Below are positions 6,351-14,134 of a stretch of 22,401 nucleotides of DNA, piece by piece. The stretch is from Dactylosporangium sp. AC04546. Its GTDB lineage: Bacteria > Actinomycetota > Actinomycetes > Mycobacteriales > Micromonosporaceae. The DNA is taken from the NCBI RefSeq assembly GCF_022095675.1, contig NZ_JAHYSG010000159.1, positions 1 through 22,401 on the forward strand, in the 5' to 3' direction. Below the pieces are notes generated by a model. That model searched no databases and was not told the DNA's origin. It saw only the letters and a program-made list of their open reading frames with translations. Position 1 is the first letter of the stretch. The number at the start of each line of letters is the position of its first letter. A program made the position numbers and the translations under genes.

Positions 6351-7733
6351 ATGCAGGGTACCAGTCTGGTCCGGGTCACCATCGCGTCCCCGCATCGGCG
6401 GATCGACATGGCGTTGCCGGAGCACGCGGCGCTCGCCGAGATACTCCCGGGCCTGCTGACCCGGGCCGGCGAGGGGCTGGCCGACGACGGCGTCACCACC
6501 GGCGGCTGGCTGCTGCGCCGGGCCGACGGGACGACGTTCGACCTGAACCGGACCCTGGCCTCGCACCGGGTGCTCGACGGGGAGATCCTGCACCTGACGG
6601 AGCGCCGGGTCGAGTGGCCCGAGCTGGAGTACGACGACCTGGTCGACGCCATCGCCACCGGCTCGGGGCGCACCGGCGGCGCGTGGGGCCCCCGGCACAC
6701 CCGGCAGGCCGGGCTGGCGGCCGGCGTCGCGGCGATGCTGCTCGGCCTGGTCGCGGTGCTGCGGGCCGGGCCGCCGTGGACGTCGCCGGCGCTGTGGGCC
6801 CTGGGCACGTCCGCGGTGCTCCTGATCGCCGCCGTGGTGCTGGCCCGCGCGGTCGGTGACGCCGGCGTCGGCGCGGTGCTGGCCGCGACCGCGCTGCCGT
6901 TCGCCGGCACCGGCGGCGGGCTGCTGTTCGCGGACGACCAGCCGGTGACCGGGTTGTCCGCCGGCCATCTCATCGTCGCCGGGGCGATGCTGCTGCTGGT
7001 GGCGCTCGTGGGGCAGATCGGGGTGACCGCCGCCGCGGCGCTGTGGGCCGCGGCGGCCGTGGCCGGCCTGCTCGGCGTGGCCGGCGGCTGGCTGAGCAGC
7101 ACCGACGAGCTCGAGCCCCACGAGGCTGCGGCCGTGGTCGGCGCGGCGCTCCTGGCGTTGTCCACCACGTTCGCCACGCTGGCGCTGCGCCTCGGCCGGG
7201 TGCCGATGCCGGTGCTGCCCCGATCCACCGCGGACCTGGTCCGCGACGATCCGCAGCCGCCGCTCCCGCTCGTCCACGCCACCGTGGCCAGGGCGGACGC
7301 CCTGCTCACCGGCATGCTGGCCGGAACGTGCGGTGCGGTGATGTGCTGCCAGGTGGTGCTGATCCGTGGCGGCGGCACCGCCGCGGTGGTGATGGTCGCG
7401 GTGCTCGCCGCCGGTTTCCTGCTCCGCGCTCGGCTGTACCCGATCCTGCGCCAGCGGGTGCCGCTGCTGGTCACCGGGGCGTTCGGGGTCGCCTGCCTGG
7501 CCGTCGGCCCGGCCATGGCCGACCGGGCCGCGCTGCTGGTGTCCACCGGGCCGCTGCTGCTCGCGGCGGCCGCCGTCGTGATCGTGGCCGGCGTCGTGTA
7601 CAGCACCCGAGCCCCGAACGCCTACCTGGGCCGGTTCGCCGAATACGCCGAAATGCTCATCATGGTTGCCGGTGTGCCGGTGGCGTGCTGGGTGCTCGGC
7701 CTGTTCGGCTACGTCCGCGGGCTCGGGGGCTGA
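6351..7733 (+). CDS. eccD: Type VII secretion integral membrane protein EccD
   Basis: The 460-residue protein starts with a ubiquitin-like YukD domain (about 1-85: SLVRVTIASPHRRIDMALPE, then GGWLLRRADG and LNRTLASHRVLDGEILHL). A run of hydrophobic helices from about 104 to the end is consistent with the eleven helices of EccD. The C-terminal blocks are characteristic: NAYLGRFAEYAE, then CWVLGLFGYVRGLGG as the last residues, and RSTADLV in the middle. EccD lines the membrane pore of ESX-type machines together with EccB, EccC and EccE. ATG 6351 was chosen because it sits just before the first YukD strand; a weak GGAAG lies about 10 nt upstream. It shares a divergent intergenic region of about 100 bp with the pseudokinase gene and is 4 nt from eccB. 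Confidence 0.93.
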   Translation: MQGTSLVRVTIASPHRRIDMALPEHAALAEILPGLLTRAGEGLADDGVTTGGWLLRRADGTTFDLNRTLASHRVLDGEILHLTERRVEWPELEYDDLVDAIATGSGRTGGAWGPRHTRQAGLAAGVAAMLLGLVAVLRAGPPWTSPALWALGTSAVLLIAAVVLARAVGDAGVGAVLAATALPFAGTGGGLLFADDQPVTGLSAGHLIVAGAMLLLVALVGQIGVTAAAALWAAAAVAGLLGVAGGWLSSTDELEPHEAAAVVGAALLALSTTFATLALRLGRVPMPVLPRSTADLVRDDPQPPLPLVHATVARADALLTGMLAGTCGAVMCCQVVLIRGGGTAAVVMVAVLAAGFLLRARLYPILRQRVPLLVTGAFGVACLAVGPAMADRAALLVSTGPLLLAAAAVVIVAGVVYSTRAPNAYLGRFAEYAEMLIMVAGVPVACWVLGLFGYVRGLGG

Positions 7734-7737
7734 GCCG

Positions 7738-9168
7738 ATGGCCTCCAACCGGGACCAGCTCCAGGCGTACCAGTTCCTCGTCCAGCGGGCGACCTCGGCG
7801 CTCGTCACCGGGGAGACCGACCCGGAGCATCCGCCGTTCCGCCGCTCGGCGATCGCGTCGCTCACCGGCGTCGCCCTGGCCATCCTGGCCCTGGCGGGCT
7901 TCGGCGTGTACGGGTTGATCGTGCCGGGCGGCAACAGCGCCTGGCGCATGGACGACGTGGTGATCGTGGAGAAGGAGACCGGCACCCGGTACGTCAACCT
8001 GAACGGGCGGCTGCACCCGGTCACCAACTACGTCTCCGCGCTGCTGCTGCTCGGCAAGCACGGCAGCACGGTCCTGGTGTCCCGCAACTCCATCGTGGGC
8101 GTCCCGCGCGGTCCCCGGATCGGCATCCCGGACGCGCCGGACGCGCTGCCCGCCGGCAACCGGCTGCTGTCCGGGTCGTGGTCGCTGTGTTCGGTGCCGG
8201 CCAGCGACGTGGCCGGCAGCCGGATCGAGGAGTCGGTACTGCTGGTCGGCGCCACGCCGGCCGGCGGTCGCGACCTGGTCGACCAGGCGCTGCTCGTGGA
8301 GCTGGTGACGACCGGTGAGCGGTTCCTGGTCTGGCGCGGCCACCGCCATCGCGTCGACGACTACACGGCGGTCGGTGCCGGCCTCGCGCTGGCCACGGAG
8401 TCGTGGGCGAGGGTGGGCCGGTCCTGGCTGGACGTGCTGCCGGAAGGCGAGCCGATCGGGCCGATCGAGCTGGCCCGGGCCGGGGCACCGTCGACCGCGG
8501 TGCCCGGGCGCGCCGACATCCGCGCCGGGGCGCTGCTGATGGTGCAGACCACCGGCGGCGGGCAGCAGTACTACCTGGCCGAGGCCGACGCGCTGCGACC
8601 GATCACCGAGCTGCAGTACGACATCCAGCGGGCGTACTCGCCGACCCTGGCGGCCTATTCCGGCGCCGATCCGGGGGCGGTACCCTTGGCGCCGTCGCTG
8701 GCCGCCGCGGCACGCCAGCGCTCGCCGGGCAACGCCGACGCGGGCGCGGCTCCCGCCACGCGACCGGAGATGGTCCGGCTGCGCGACAAGGAGGCCACGA
8801 TGTGCGCCACGTTCGGTCCGGGCGACACAGCGCCTCGGCTGAGCATCGACCCCGCGCTGCCGCCGGCGGACCCGCTGACCGCGACCGCACGCCGCAGCGC
8901 CGACGGCATGCCGCTCGCGGACCGGGTCCACGTCCCGCCGGGCTGGGCCGCCGTGATCGAGGCGATGCCGTCGCCGCTCGCGCCGGTCGGCACCCTGACC
9001 GTGGTGACCGACATGGGCCGGCGCTACCCGGTGGCCACGCCTGAGGTGCTGCCGATGCTCGGGTACTCCGCCGTCCGCCCGGTGCGGCTGCCGGCCGGTC
9101 TGGTCGCACGCCTGCCGGAGGGTCCCGGTCTCGACCCGGTCGCCGCGCGCGAGGTGCACAACGAATGA
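7738..9168 (+). CDS. eccB: Type VII secretion protein EccB
   Basis: The 476-residue protein has the classical EccB plan: a short cytoplasmic head with SNRDQLQAYQFLVQRATSAL, one membrane helix at about 39-62, and a large external domain. That domain contains GKHGSTVLVSRNSIVGVPRG, GSWSLCSVP and a second Cys in EATMCATFG that could form the disulfide expected of the family, plus repeated VPGRADIRAGALLMVQ-type segments. EccB is the outward-facing component of the ESX core complex. ATG 7738 follows GGGGG by 8 nt and comes 4 nt after the eccD stop. Its own stop overlaps the start of a sugar-permease gene as ATGA (9165-9168), an unusual neighbour: in other actinobacterial loci eccB commonly lies next to eccC, mycP or other secretion genes. 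Confidence 0.94.
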   Translation: MASNRDQLQAYQFLVQRATSALVTGETDPEHPPFRRSAIASLTGVALAILALAGFGVYGLIVPGGNSAWRMDDVVIVEKETGTRYVNLNGRLHPVTNYVSALLLLGKHGSTVLVSRNSIVGVPRGPRIGIPDAPDALPAGNRLLSGSWSLCSVPASDVAGSRIEESVLLVGATPAGGRDLVDQALLVELVTTGERFLVWRGHRHRVDDYTAVGAGLALATESWARVGRSWLDVLPEGEPIGPIELARAGAPSTAVPGRADIRAGALLMVQTTGGGQQYYLAEADALRPITELQYDIQRAYSPTLAAYSGADPGAVPLAPSLAAAARQRSPGNADAGAAPATRPEMVRLRDKEATMCATFGPGDTAPRLSIDPALPPADPLTATARRSADGMPLADRVHVPPGWAAVIEAMPSPLAPVGTLTVVTDMGRRYPVATPEVLPMLGYSAVRPVRLPAGLVARLPEGPGLDPVAAREVHNE

Positions 9169-10130
9169 ACGCCGACATGCTCAAGGTCGGGACGGCCCTG
9201 CTCTACATGGGCGCGTTCATTCTGGCGGTCGGGCTGGTCGTCCACCGCCTCGACGCCATCCTCGGGCGCGGTCGCCGGGCCCGGCCGTGGTACGTCGCCG
9301 TCTTCCTGGGCCCGACCCTCCTGCTGCTGTGCGTGGGCCTGGCCTATCCGATGCTGCGGACGCTGTACCTCTCGTTCTTCGACGCCACCGGCGAGTCCTT
9401 CGTCGGCGGGGCGAACTACGCGTGGATCTTCGCCAACGACGACACCCTGCTGATGCTGCGCAACACCCTGCTGTGGGTGGTGTGCGTGCCGCTGGCGTCC
9501 ACGGTCATCGGCCTCGTCTACGCCGTCCTGGTCGACAACGCCCGCCGCGAGCGGATCGCCACCGCCCTGATCGTCATGCCGATGGCGATCTCGTTCGTCG
9601 GCGCGACGATCATCTGGAAGTTCGTCTACGCCTACCGGGACGCCGGCCAGGAGCAGATCGGCCTGCTCAACGAGGTGCTCGTCGCGCTGGGCGCCAAGCC
9701 GCGGCAGTTCCTGACCGACGCGCCGGGCAACACCTTCTACATGATCGTCATGCTGGTCTGGATCCAGGCCGGCTTCGCCGCGGTCGTGCTGTCGGCGGCG
9801 ATCAAGAACCTCCCGGCGGAGGTCGCGGAGGCGGCCCGGCTCGACGGTGCCGACCCGCGGCAGATGTTCTGGTGGGTGACGATGCCCAGCATCCGCCCGA
9901 CCGTGCTGCTGGTGGCCATGACGATCACCGTGGCCACGCTGAAGGTCTTCGACATCGTGCGCACGTCCACCGGCGGGCAGTTCGAGAGCAGTGTGCTCGC
10001 TCTGGAGGTGTACCACCAGTCGTTCCGAGCCTACGACAGCGGCCGTGGCGCCGCGCTGGCGGTGCTGCTGTTCGTGCTCGTGGTGCCGATCGCCGCCGTC
10101 CAGCTGCGCCGCCTGCGACGGCGGGCCTGA
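9165..10130 (+). CDS. Orphan carbohydrate ABC transporter permease, MalF/AglF-like
   Basis: The 321-residue protein has an extra N-terminal hydrophobic segment (about 10-27) before the usual six (about 44-62, 99-122, 134-156, 191-210, 246-266, 296-313). The EAA loop at 211-245 (IKNLPAEVAEAARLDGADP, then MPSIRP) would contact an ABC ATPase. Near-invariant family blocks such as MPMAISFVGATIIWKFVYAY and ATLKVFDIVRT make this a typical AglF permease, without the large insert seen in the gene at 203-1468. No binding protein, second permease or ATPase gene adjoins it; the next gene is convergent 12 bp away. Its ATG 9165 overlaps the eccB stop as ATGA, so it should be co-translated with eccB. It may pair with the sugar system at the left edge or be a transferred fragment (both inference). 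Confidence 0.9.
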   Translation: MNADMLKVGTALLYMGAFILAVGLVVHRLDAILGRGRRARPWYVAVFLGPTLLLLCVGLAYPMLRTLYLSFFDATGESFVGGANYAWIFANDDTLLMLRNTLLWVVCVPLASTVIGLVYAVLVDNARRERIATALIVMPMAISFVGATIIWKFVYAYRDAGQEQIGLLNEVLVALGAKPRQFLTDAPGNTFYMIVMLVWIQAGFAAVVLSAAIKNLPAEVAEAARLDGADPRQMFWWVTMPSIRPTVLLVAMTITVATLKVFDIVRTSTGGQFESSVLALEVYHQSFRAYDSGRGAALAVLLFVLVVPIAAVQLRRLRRRA

Positions 10131-10142
10131 CCGCGGCGAGGG

Positions 10143-11255
10143 TCAGACGGCCAGCCGGTACCCCCGCTTGATCACCGTCTGCACGAGGTCGAGGCCGGGA
10201 AGCGCGCGCCGCAGCCGGGACACCGCCATCTCGATCGCGTGGTCGTCGACGTCGGCCAGGCTGGGCAGCAGCCGCCGGATGTCCGCGCTGGAGATCACCT
10301 TGCCGGGCTCGGCGGCCAGGATCCGCAGCACCTCGACCGGCCCCTGCTGGATCGGGTACAGCGTGCCGTCCAGCAGCGCCGCGTGTCCCCGCACCTCCAG
10401 CACATGACCCGCGACGGTGGCGTGCACGACCCGGTCGAGGACCGAGCGGGCCAGCCAGGCGGCCGTCTCCTCGTCGAACGGCATCGCCGGGGTCGCCGGG
10501 TTCACGGCGTACCCGCGCAGCACCCCGGCGCCGAGCGGACCACGGCAGATCGTCGGGATATGGGTACCGAGCTGGGCGACCACGGCCGGCAGCCGCCCGT
10601 GCTCGTCGGCGAAGCGCAGGACGTGGCCGGCCGCGACCGGGTCGAGCCAGGCGACCGCGTCGACCTGGCGGCGCCCCATCACCTCGACGACCCGCCGCAG
10701 GCCGACGATGTCGTTGGGTGGTTCCGTCACATATGTGGGTACCTCGACCACCTCGGCGCCGCGCATGCGCAGCATCCGGCAGTACTCCGTCTGGTCGGGC
10801 GTGTCGAGCTGGACCGCGATCCGCCGCCCGTCGGCCCGGTTGGCCAGCACGTAGCGGTACAGGCCGTCGGCGGTGCCGGCCGACGTCGACAGGACGTCGC
10901 GCAGGCGCTCGGCCCGCAGCGCGTCGGCGGTGCGGGCGTCCGCGGCCAGCAGGCGGGCGGAGCCCATGGCCGCCAGCAGCCGGCTCCGGTCGGGCGCCGC
11001 GCGCAGCCAGGCCCGCGCTCCGGTGGCGGACGAGACCACCACGTCGTCGAGCGGGGCGTCGAGGCACGCGGTCGTGGCCCGGCGCAGCACCTCCGGGTCC
11101 GGCTGCGGCACGGCGCGGACGCCCTGGATCGACACGATCCGGGCGCCGTGCTGTTCGAGCAGGTCGGCGACGCGGTGCCGGCGGCGATGACCGATCACGG
11201 CGATCGTGAACCCGCGCAGGAGGGCTGCGTCGCCGGCGCCGTCCTCCTCTGCCAC
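10143..11255 (-). CDS. HemD-like domain fused to C-terminal winged-helix DNA-binding domain
   Basis: The 370-residue protein has a uroporphyrinogen-III-synthase-like region at about 15-265 (FTIAVIGHRRRHRVADLLEQHGA, VVSSATGARAW, VVEVPTYVTEPP, VDAVAWLDPVAAGHVL). It ends in an OmpR/PhoB-type winged helix at about 275-370 (GPVEVLRILAAEPGKVIS, HAIEMAVSRLRRALPG, VIKRGYRL). This architecture matches the mycobacterial Rv0260c type, usually described as a transcriptional regulator. Here it sits in a two-component operon, away from any haem or nitrite gene, so a ligand-sensing or DNA-binding role is likelier than haem synthesis (inference). GTG 11255 is 17 nt after the histidine kinase stop; there is no strong ribosome site and no better start before the first HemD strand. 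Confidence 0.85.
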   Translation of the reverse strand: MAEEDGAGDAALLRGFTIAVIGHRRRHRVADLLEQHGARIVSIQGVRAVPQPDPEVLRRATTACLDAPLDDVVVSSATGARAWLRAAPDRSRLLAAMGSARLLAADARTADALRAERLRDVLSTSAGTADGLYRYVLANRADGRRIAVQLDTPDQTEYCRMLRMRGAEVVEVPTYVTEPPNDIVGLRRVVEVMGRRQVDAVAWLDPVAAGHVLRFADEHGRLPAVVAQLGTHIPTICRGPLGAGVLRGYAVNPATPAMPFDEETAAWLARSVLDRVVHATVAGHVLEVRGHAALLDGTLYPIQQGPVEVLRILAAEPGKVISSADIRRLLPSLADVDDHAIEMAVSRLRRALPGLDLVQTVIKRGYRLAV

Positions 11256-11272
11256 GCTGCCGAGTCTGGCGG

Positions 11273-12523
11273 TCAGGGCGGGCTGACCGGAAGGGCCAGC
11301 TCGAAGATGGCCCCGCCCTCGTCGGCGTTGTACACCGACAGCGTGCCACCGTGCGCCTGGGCCACCCAGCGCACGATCGACAACCCCAGCCCGGACGATC
11401 CGCCGGTGCTCGAGAACCGGTCGAACGCCTCGTCCGTGAGCTCGGCGTCCATGCCCGGACCGTGGTCGGCCACGGTGATCGTGCCGCCGGCCACCGTGAT
11501 GTGCACGATCGCCTCCGCGCCCGGCTGCCGGCCGTACCGCACGGCGTTGTCCAAGAGGTTGGCGATGGCCCGCTGCAGCAGGGCCGGGTCGGCGTTCACC
11601 TTGGTCGGCGCGGCGGTCACGGTGACCTGTGCCCCGTCGGTCGGCGTCTCGTCGACCACGCCGGCCACCAGCTGGTCGAGCCACACCGGCTGGATGGCCA
11701 GCTGCTCGACCCCGGCCGCGAGCCGGGCGCGGGTGAGCAGCCCGTCGATGATCCCGCCCATCCGTACGGCCAGCCGGACCGTGCGCGGCAGCAGGTCGGC
11801 GCGCTGGGCCGGGTTGTCCAGCGCGGTCTCGGCGAGCGCGCGCAGCGCGGCCACCGGGGTACGCAGGTCGTGCGCGGTCTCGGCGAGCAGCACCTCCTGC
11901 TGCTGCAGGGCCGCCGCCGCCGGCCGGATCGCCCGCCCCGACAGGACGTGCGCGGCCAGCCCGAGCCCGCCGATCAGCACCACGAGCCCGCCGGTCACCA
12001 GCAGCACCAGACGGTTGTGCCGCTGCTGCTCCGGGCCCATGTCGGCGACCGCGACCACCGCGCCGACGGGCGTCCGGGCCTGGTTGAGCAGGGGCTCCAC
12101 CCGCACGCGGACCAGCCCGCCGCCGGTGGCCTTCTGATAGCCGGTGACGACGGTGCCGGTCCGGACGGCGGTCGCGGCCAGGCCGCTGAGCACCGCGCTG
12201 TCCATGGGCACGCACACCCGCCCGGACAGGTGCGCCTGGAACGCGGGCGCACCACCCGGCATGATCGCGAACTGCGGGCACGCGTTGTTCAGCTCGTCGA
12301 CGTTGACCAGGCTGAAGTCGATGGTCTGGTCGAAGATGACCAGCCGGCTCACCGACGCGGTCACCCGGTGCAGCTCGGCGTCGGTCCGCGCGACGCCCTG
12401 CCGCGCGTCGTCCCTGATCATCCACCAGGCGAAGGCCACCAGCCCGAGCATGTTCGTCGCGGTGAACACCGCGGTCAGCACCCAGCGGAGCCGGCGCAGC
12501 CGGTCAGCGGAGGATCCGGTCAT
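11273..12523 (-). CDS. Two-component sensor histidine kinase
   Basis: The 416-residue membrane kinase has helices at about 14-35 and 171-194 flanking an external sensor of about 135 residues that carries Cys82 and Cys104, a possible disulfide. The dimerisation domain holds the phosphoacceptor His218 (ETAHDLRTPVAALRAL). The ATP-binding domain shows the N box (ANLLDNAVRYG, 321-331), the G1 box DHGPGMD (353-359) and the G2 box GGSSGLGLSIV (374-384). No obvious HAMP signature is visible after helix 2. It presumably phosphorylates the regulator encoded just upstream. ATG 12523 has a strong GGAGGG ribosome site; an in-frame GTG at 12553 would overlap the regulator stop as GTGA and add ten residues. 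Confidence 0.92.
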   Translation of the reverse strand: MTGSSADRLRRLRWVLTAVFTATNMLGLVAFAWWMIRDDARQGVARTDAELHRVTASVSRLVIFDQTIDFSLVNVDELNNACPQFAIMPGGAPAFQAHLSGRVCVPMDSAVLSGLAATAVRTGTVVTGYQKATGGGLVRVRVEPLLNQARTPVGAVVAVADMGPEQQRHNRLVLLVTGGLVVLIGGLGLAAHVLSGRAIRPAAAALQQQEVLLAETAHDLRTPVAALRALAETALDNPAQRADLLPRTVRLAVRMGGIIDGLLTRARLAAGVEQLAIQPVWLDQLVAGVVDETPTDGAQVTVTAAPTKVNADPALLQRAIANLLDNAVRYGRQPGAEAIVHITVAGGTITVADHGPGMDAELTDEAFDRFSSTGGSSGLGLSIVRWVAQAHGGTLSVYNADEGGAIFELALPVSPP

Positions 12524-12526
12524 TCG

Positions 12527-12532
12527 CCCTCC
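12527..12532 (-). promoter_or_regulatory. Ribosome binding site deciding histidine kinase start
   Basis: GGAGGG on the minus strand ends 3 nt before ATG 12523, favouring this start over the upstream GTG 12553 that overlaps the preceding stop codon. Confidence 0.55.
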
Positions 12533-12549
12533 GCTTCGCTGCGGACCGG

Positions 12550-13227
12550 TCACGCCGGCCCCAGCCGGTAGCCGCGGCCGCGCACCGTGTGGATCAGCTC
12601 CGGCTCGCGCAGCTTGCGGCGCAGCCGCTTGATGACCACGTCGACCAGGTTGGACTTGGGGCCGGACAGCGGATCGACCCGCGAGTCCCAGCAGTGCTCG
12701 ATCAGCTCGGCCCGCTCCACCGCCTCATCGGCCCGGGCCAGCAGGTACTCCAGCACCGAGAACTCCCGGTCCGACAGCGTCAGCAGCACGCCGGCCCGGC
12801 GCACCTCGCGGCGCGCGCAGTCCATGGTCAGGTCCGCGTGGCGCAGCACCGACGGCCGCCCGGAGCCGGACCGGCGGCAGAGGTTGGCCACGCGCGCGCT
12901 CAGCTCCGCCACCGCGAACGGCTTGACCAGGTAGTCGTCGCCGCCGTGCTCGAAGCCAGCCACCCGGTCGGCGAGCGCGTCACGCGCGGTGAGGAACAGC
13001 ACCGGCACGCTCCAACCCTGCTGGCGCCGGTTGTGGACGTACCCGATCGCGTCGCCGTCGGGCAGCATCCGGTCGAAGACCAGGCAGTCGAAGTGACGTT
13101 CGCGCAGGGCCCGGTCGGCCGTCGCGATGTCACGCGCGACGTCGACCTGCAGGCCGTCGGCGCGCAGCTTCGCGGCCACCGCCACCCGCAGGTTCTCGTC
13201 GTCCTCGACGATCATCACCCGTGTCAT
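12550..13227 (-). CDS. OmpR/PhoB-family response regulator (with partner kinase)
   Basis: The 225-residue regulator has a receiver domain with the acidic cluster Glu8-Asp9-Asp10, phosphoacceptor Asp52 (VFDRMLPDGD), Thr80 and Lys102 (YLVKPF). A winged-helix DNA-binding domain at about 125-225 contains LTLSDREFSVLEYLLAR, NLVDVVIKRLRRKL and HTVRGRGYRLG. All phosphorylation residues are present. It heads the operon with the histidine kinase and HemD-like regulator. GAGG ends 5 nt before ATG 13227. It closely resembles the orphan regulator at 14135-14794, sharing the run MLP.GDA..YVH.RR.QGW.VPVLFLTARD in the receiver. Two TAGCGT hexamers on this strand (13302-13307 and 13289-13294) could be its -10 or binding sites. 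Confidence 0.94.
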   Translation of the reverse strand: MTRVMIVEDDENLRVAVAAKLRADGLQVDVARDIATADRALRERHFDCLVFDRMLPDGDAIGYVHNRRQQGWSVPVLFLTARDALADRVAGFEHGGDDYLVKPFAVAELSARVANLCRRSGSGRPSVLRHADLTMDCARREVRRAGVLLTLSDREFSVLEYLLARADEAVERAELIEHCWDSRVDPLSGPKSNLVDVVIKRLRRKLREPELIHTVRGRGYRLGPA

Positions 13228-13288
13228 CGAAACCTCACGTAGGCCGGCAGATGGTTGACGCGTCGGGGCACACGCCGCGCGAGGACGA

Positions 13289-13307
13289 ACGCTACTGCTG
13301 CACGCTA
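13289..13307 (-). promoter_or_regulatory. Repeated TAGCGT upstream of the response regulator operon
   Basis: On the minus strand TAGCGT occurs at 13307-13302 and again at 13294-13289, a direct repeat with a 13-bp period, 62-80 bp upstream of ATG 13227. Each matches the actinobacterial -10 pattern TANNNT. Direct repeats are also the usual form of OmpR-type binding sites, so autoregulation is possible. The first copy is part of an 11-mer also found before the orphan regulator gene (14123-14133). Confidence 0.35.
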
Positions 13308-13394
13308 ACGCGTGGGTGAGCTTAGATCACCTGCTCAACGCGATCTGGCAGGAAGATGACGTGCCGCAGCCGACTGACCTGGTCCATCGTCAAT

Positions 13395-13399
13395 GGAGG
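13395..13399 (+). promoter_or_regulatory. Ribosome binding site for the LuxR-type regulator
   Basis: GGAGG lies 11 nt before ATG 13411, a rather long spacing. It cannot serve the in-frame ATG at 13393, which it overlaps, so 13411 is preferred. Confidence 0.4.
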
Positions 13400-13410
13400 C
13401 TCTTTCTGCC

Positions 13411-14100
13411 ATGAACACGCTGAAATCCGGCGGACCCCGCCTGGTCCCGGGAGGCGGGCCGGCCAAGGCCCACGGCGGGTTCGACGCCCTGCTCGAGTCG
13501 GCCGTCAGCGACGTGCTGGTCATGAGCTCCGGCGGGGTCGCCGGGCCGATCGGCGCGTTCAGCCGGATCGACCGCGACAACCTGCGCCGCGGCGTGCGGT
13601 ACCGGGTGCTGTTCCCGGACTCGGCGCGGCTGTCCCGCAAGCTCAGCACGATGTCGCTGACCGGTGCGGAGGTGCGCACCGACGCCGCGGTGCCGGTGGA
13701 CGCCGTGGTGATCGACGGGACGACGGCACTGCTGCCGGCCGACCGGTCGGGCACCGAACGCCTCGCCCAGGTCGCGATCTTCCGGCTGCCCAGCGTGGTC
13801 ACGGCGACGACGGAGCTGTTCGAGCGGATCTGGCCGGTCGCGGTGCCGCTCACTCCGGTGGACCTGCCCGACGGCTCCGACGGCGCGGACGGCGCGGCGC
13901 CGACCTGCCGGGAGCGTGAGCTGCTGGCCCTGCTCTGCTCCGGCAGTACCGACGAGTCGGCCGCGGCGAGGCTGGGCATCTCGGTTCGCACGGTCCGGCG
14001 GATGGTCGCCGACCTCATGAACCGGCTCGGCGCGCGCAGCAGGTTCCAGGCCGGGGCCAAGGCCGTGGGCCGGGGGTGGCTGATGGGCCAGGCGAGCTGA
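13411..14100 (+). CDS. LuxR-type helix-turn-helix regulator with TrmB/PLD-like sensor half
   Basis: The 229-residue protein ends in a LuxR-type helix-turn-helix at about 164-222 (REREL ALLCSGSTDESAAARLG, then SVRTVRRMVADLMNRLGA). The N-terminal half (about 24-150: LRRGVRYRVLFPDSARL, DAVVIDGTTALLPAD, VVTATTELFERIWPVAVPL) resembles the effector-sensing region of actinobacterial LuxR/TrmB-like regulators, a phospholipase-D-like fold without visible catalytic HKD motifs. There is no receiver domain, so it is probably not controlled by phosphorylation. It diverges from the two-component operon over about 180 bp and precedes the orphan response regulator by 34 bp in the same orientation. Target genes are unknown; neighbouring secretion genes are an obvious guess. 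Confidence 0.85.
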   Translation: MNTLKSGGPRLVPGGGPAKAHGGFDALLESAVSDVLVMSSGGVAGPIGAFSRIDRDNLRRGVRYRVLFPDSARLSRKLSTMSLTGAEVRTDAAVPVDAVVIDGTTALLPADRSGTERLAQVAIFRLPSVVTATTELFERIWPVAVPLTPVDLPDGSDGADGAAPTCRERELLALLCSGSTDESAAARLGISVRTVRRMVADLMNRLGARSRFQAGAKAVGRGWLMGQAS

Positions 14101-14122
14101 TGGGCCGCCGCACGAGGACTTG

Positions 14123-14133
14123 TAGCGTGCAGC
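14123..14133 (+). promoter_or_regulatory. -10-like TAGCGT and shared 11-mer before orphan response regulator
   Basis: TAGCGT (14123-14128) is followed by 6 nt and GTG 14135, suggesting a leaderless transcript; no ribosome site is present. The 11-mer TAGCGTGCAGC occurs identically on the minus strand at 13307-13297, upstream of the paralogous regulator. Confidence 0.42.
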
Positions 14134-14134
14134 C

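Noticed and set aside
6213..8027. Minus-strand frame of 604 codons opposite eccD
   Set aside because: Low-complexity Gln/His/Arg composition, no motif, and it lies opposite the clear EccD protein with its YukD domain and C-terminal signature.
11256..12425. Upstream extension of the HemD-like gene to 12425
   Set aside because: The extension reads through the histidine kinase gene in another frame and has no domains. GTG 11255 follows the kinase stop and precedes the first HemD strand.
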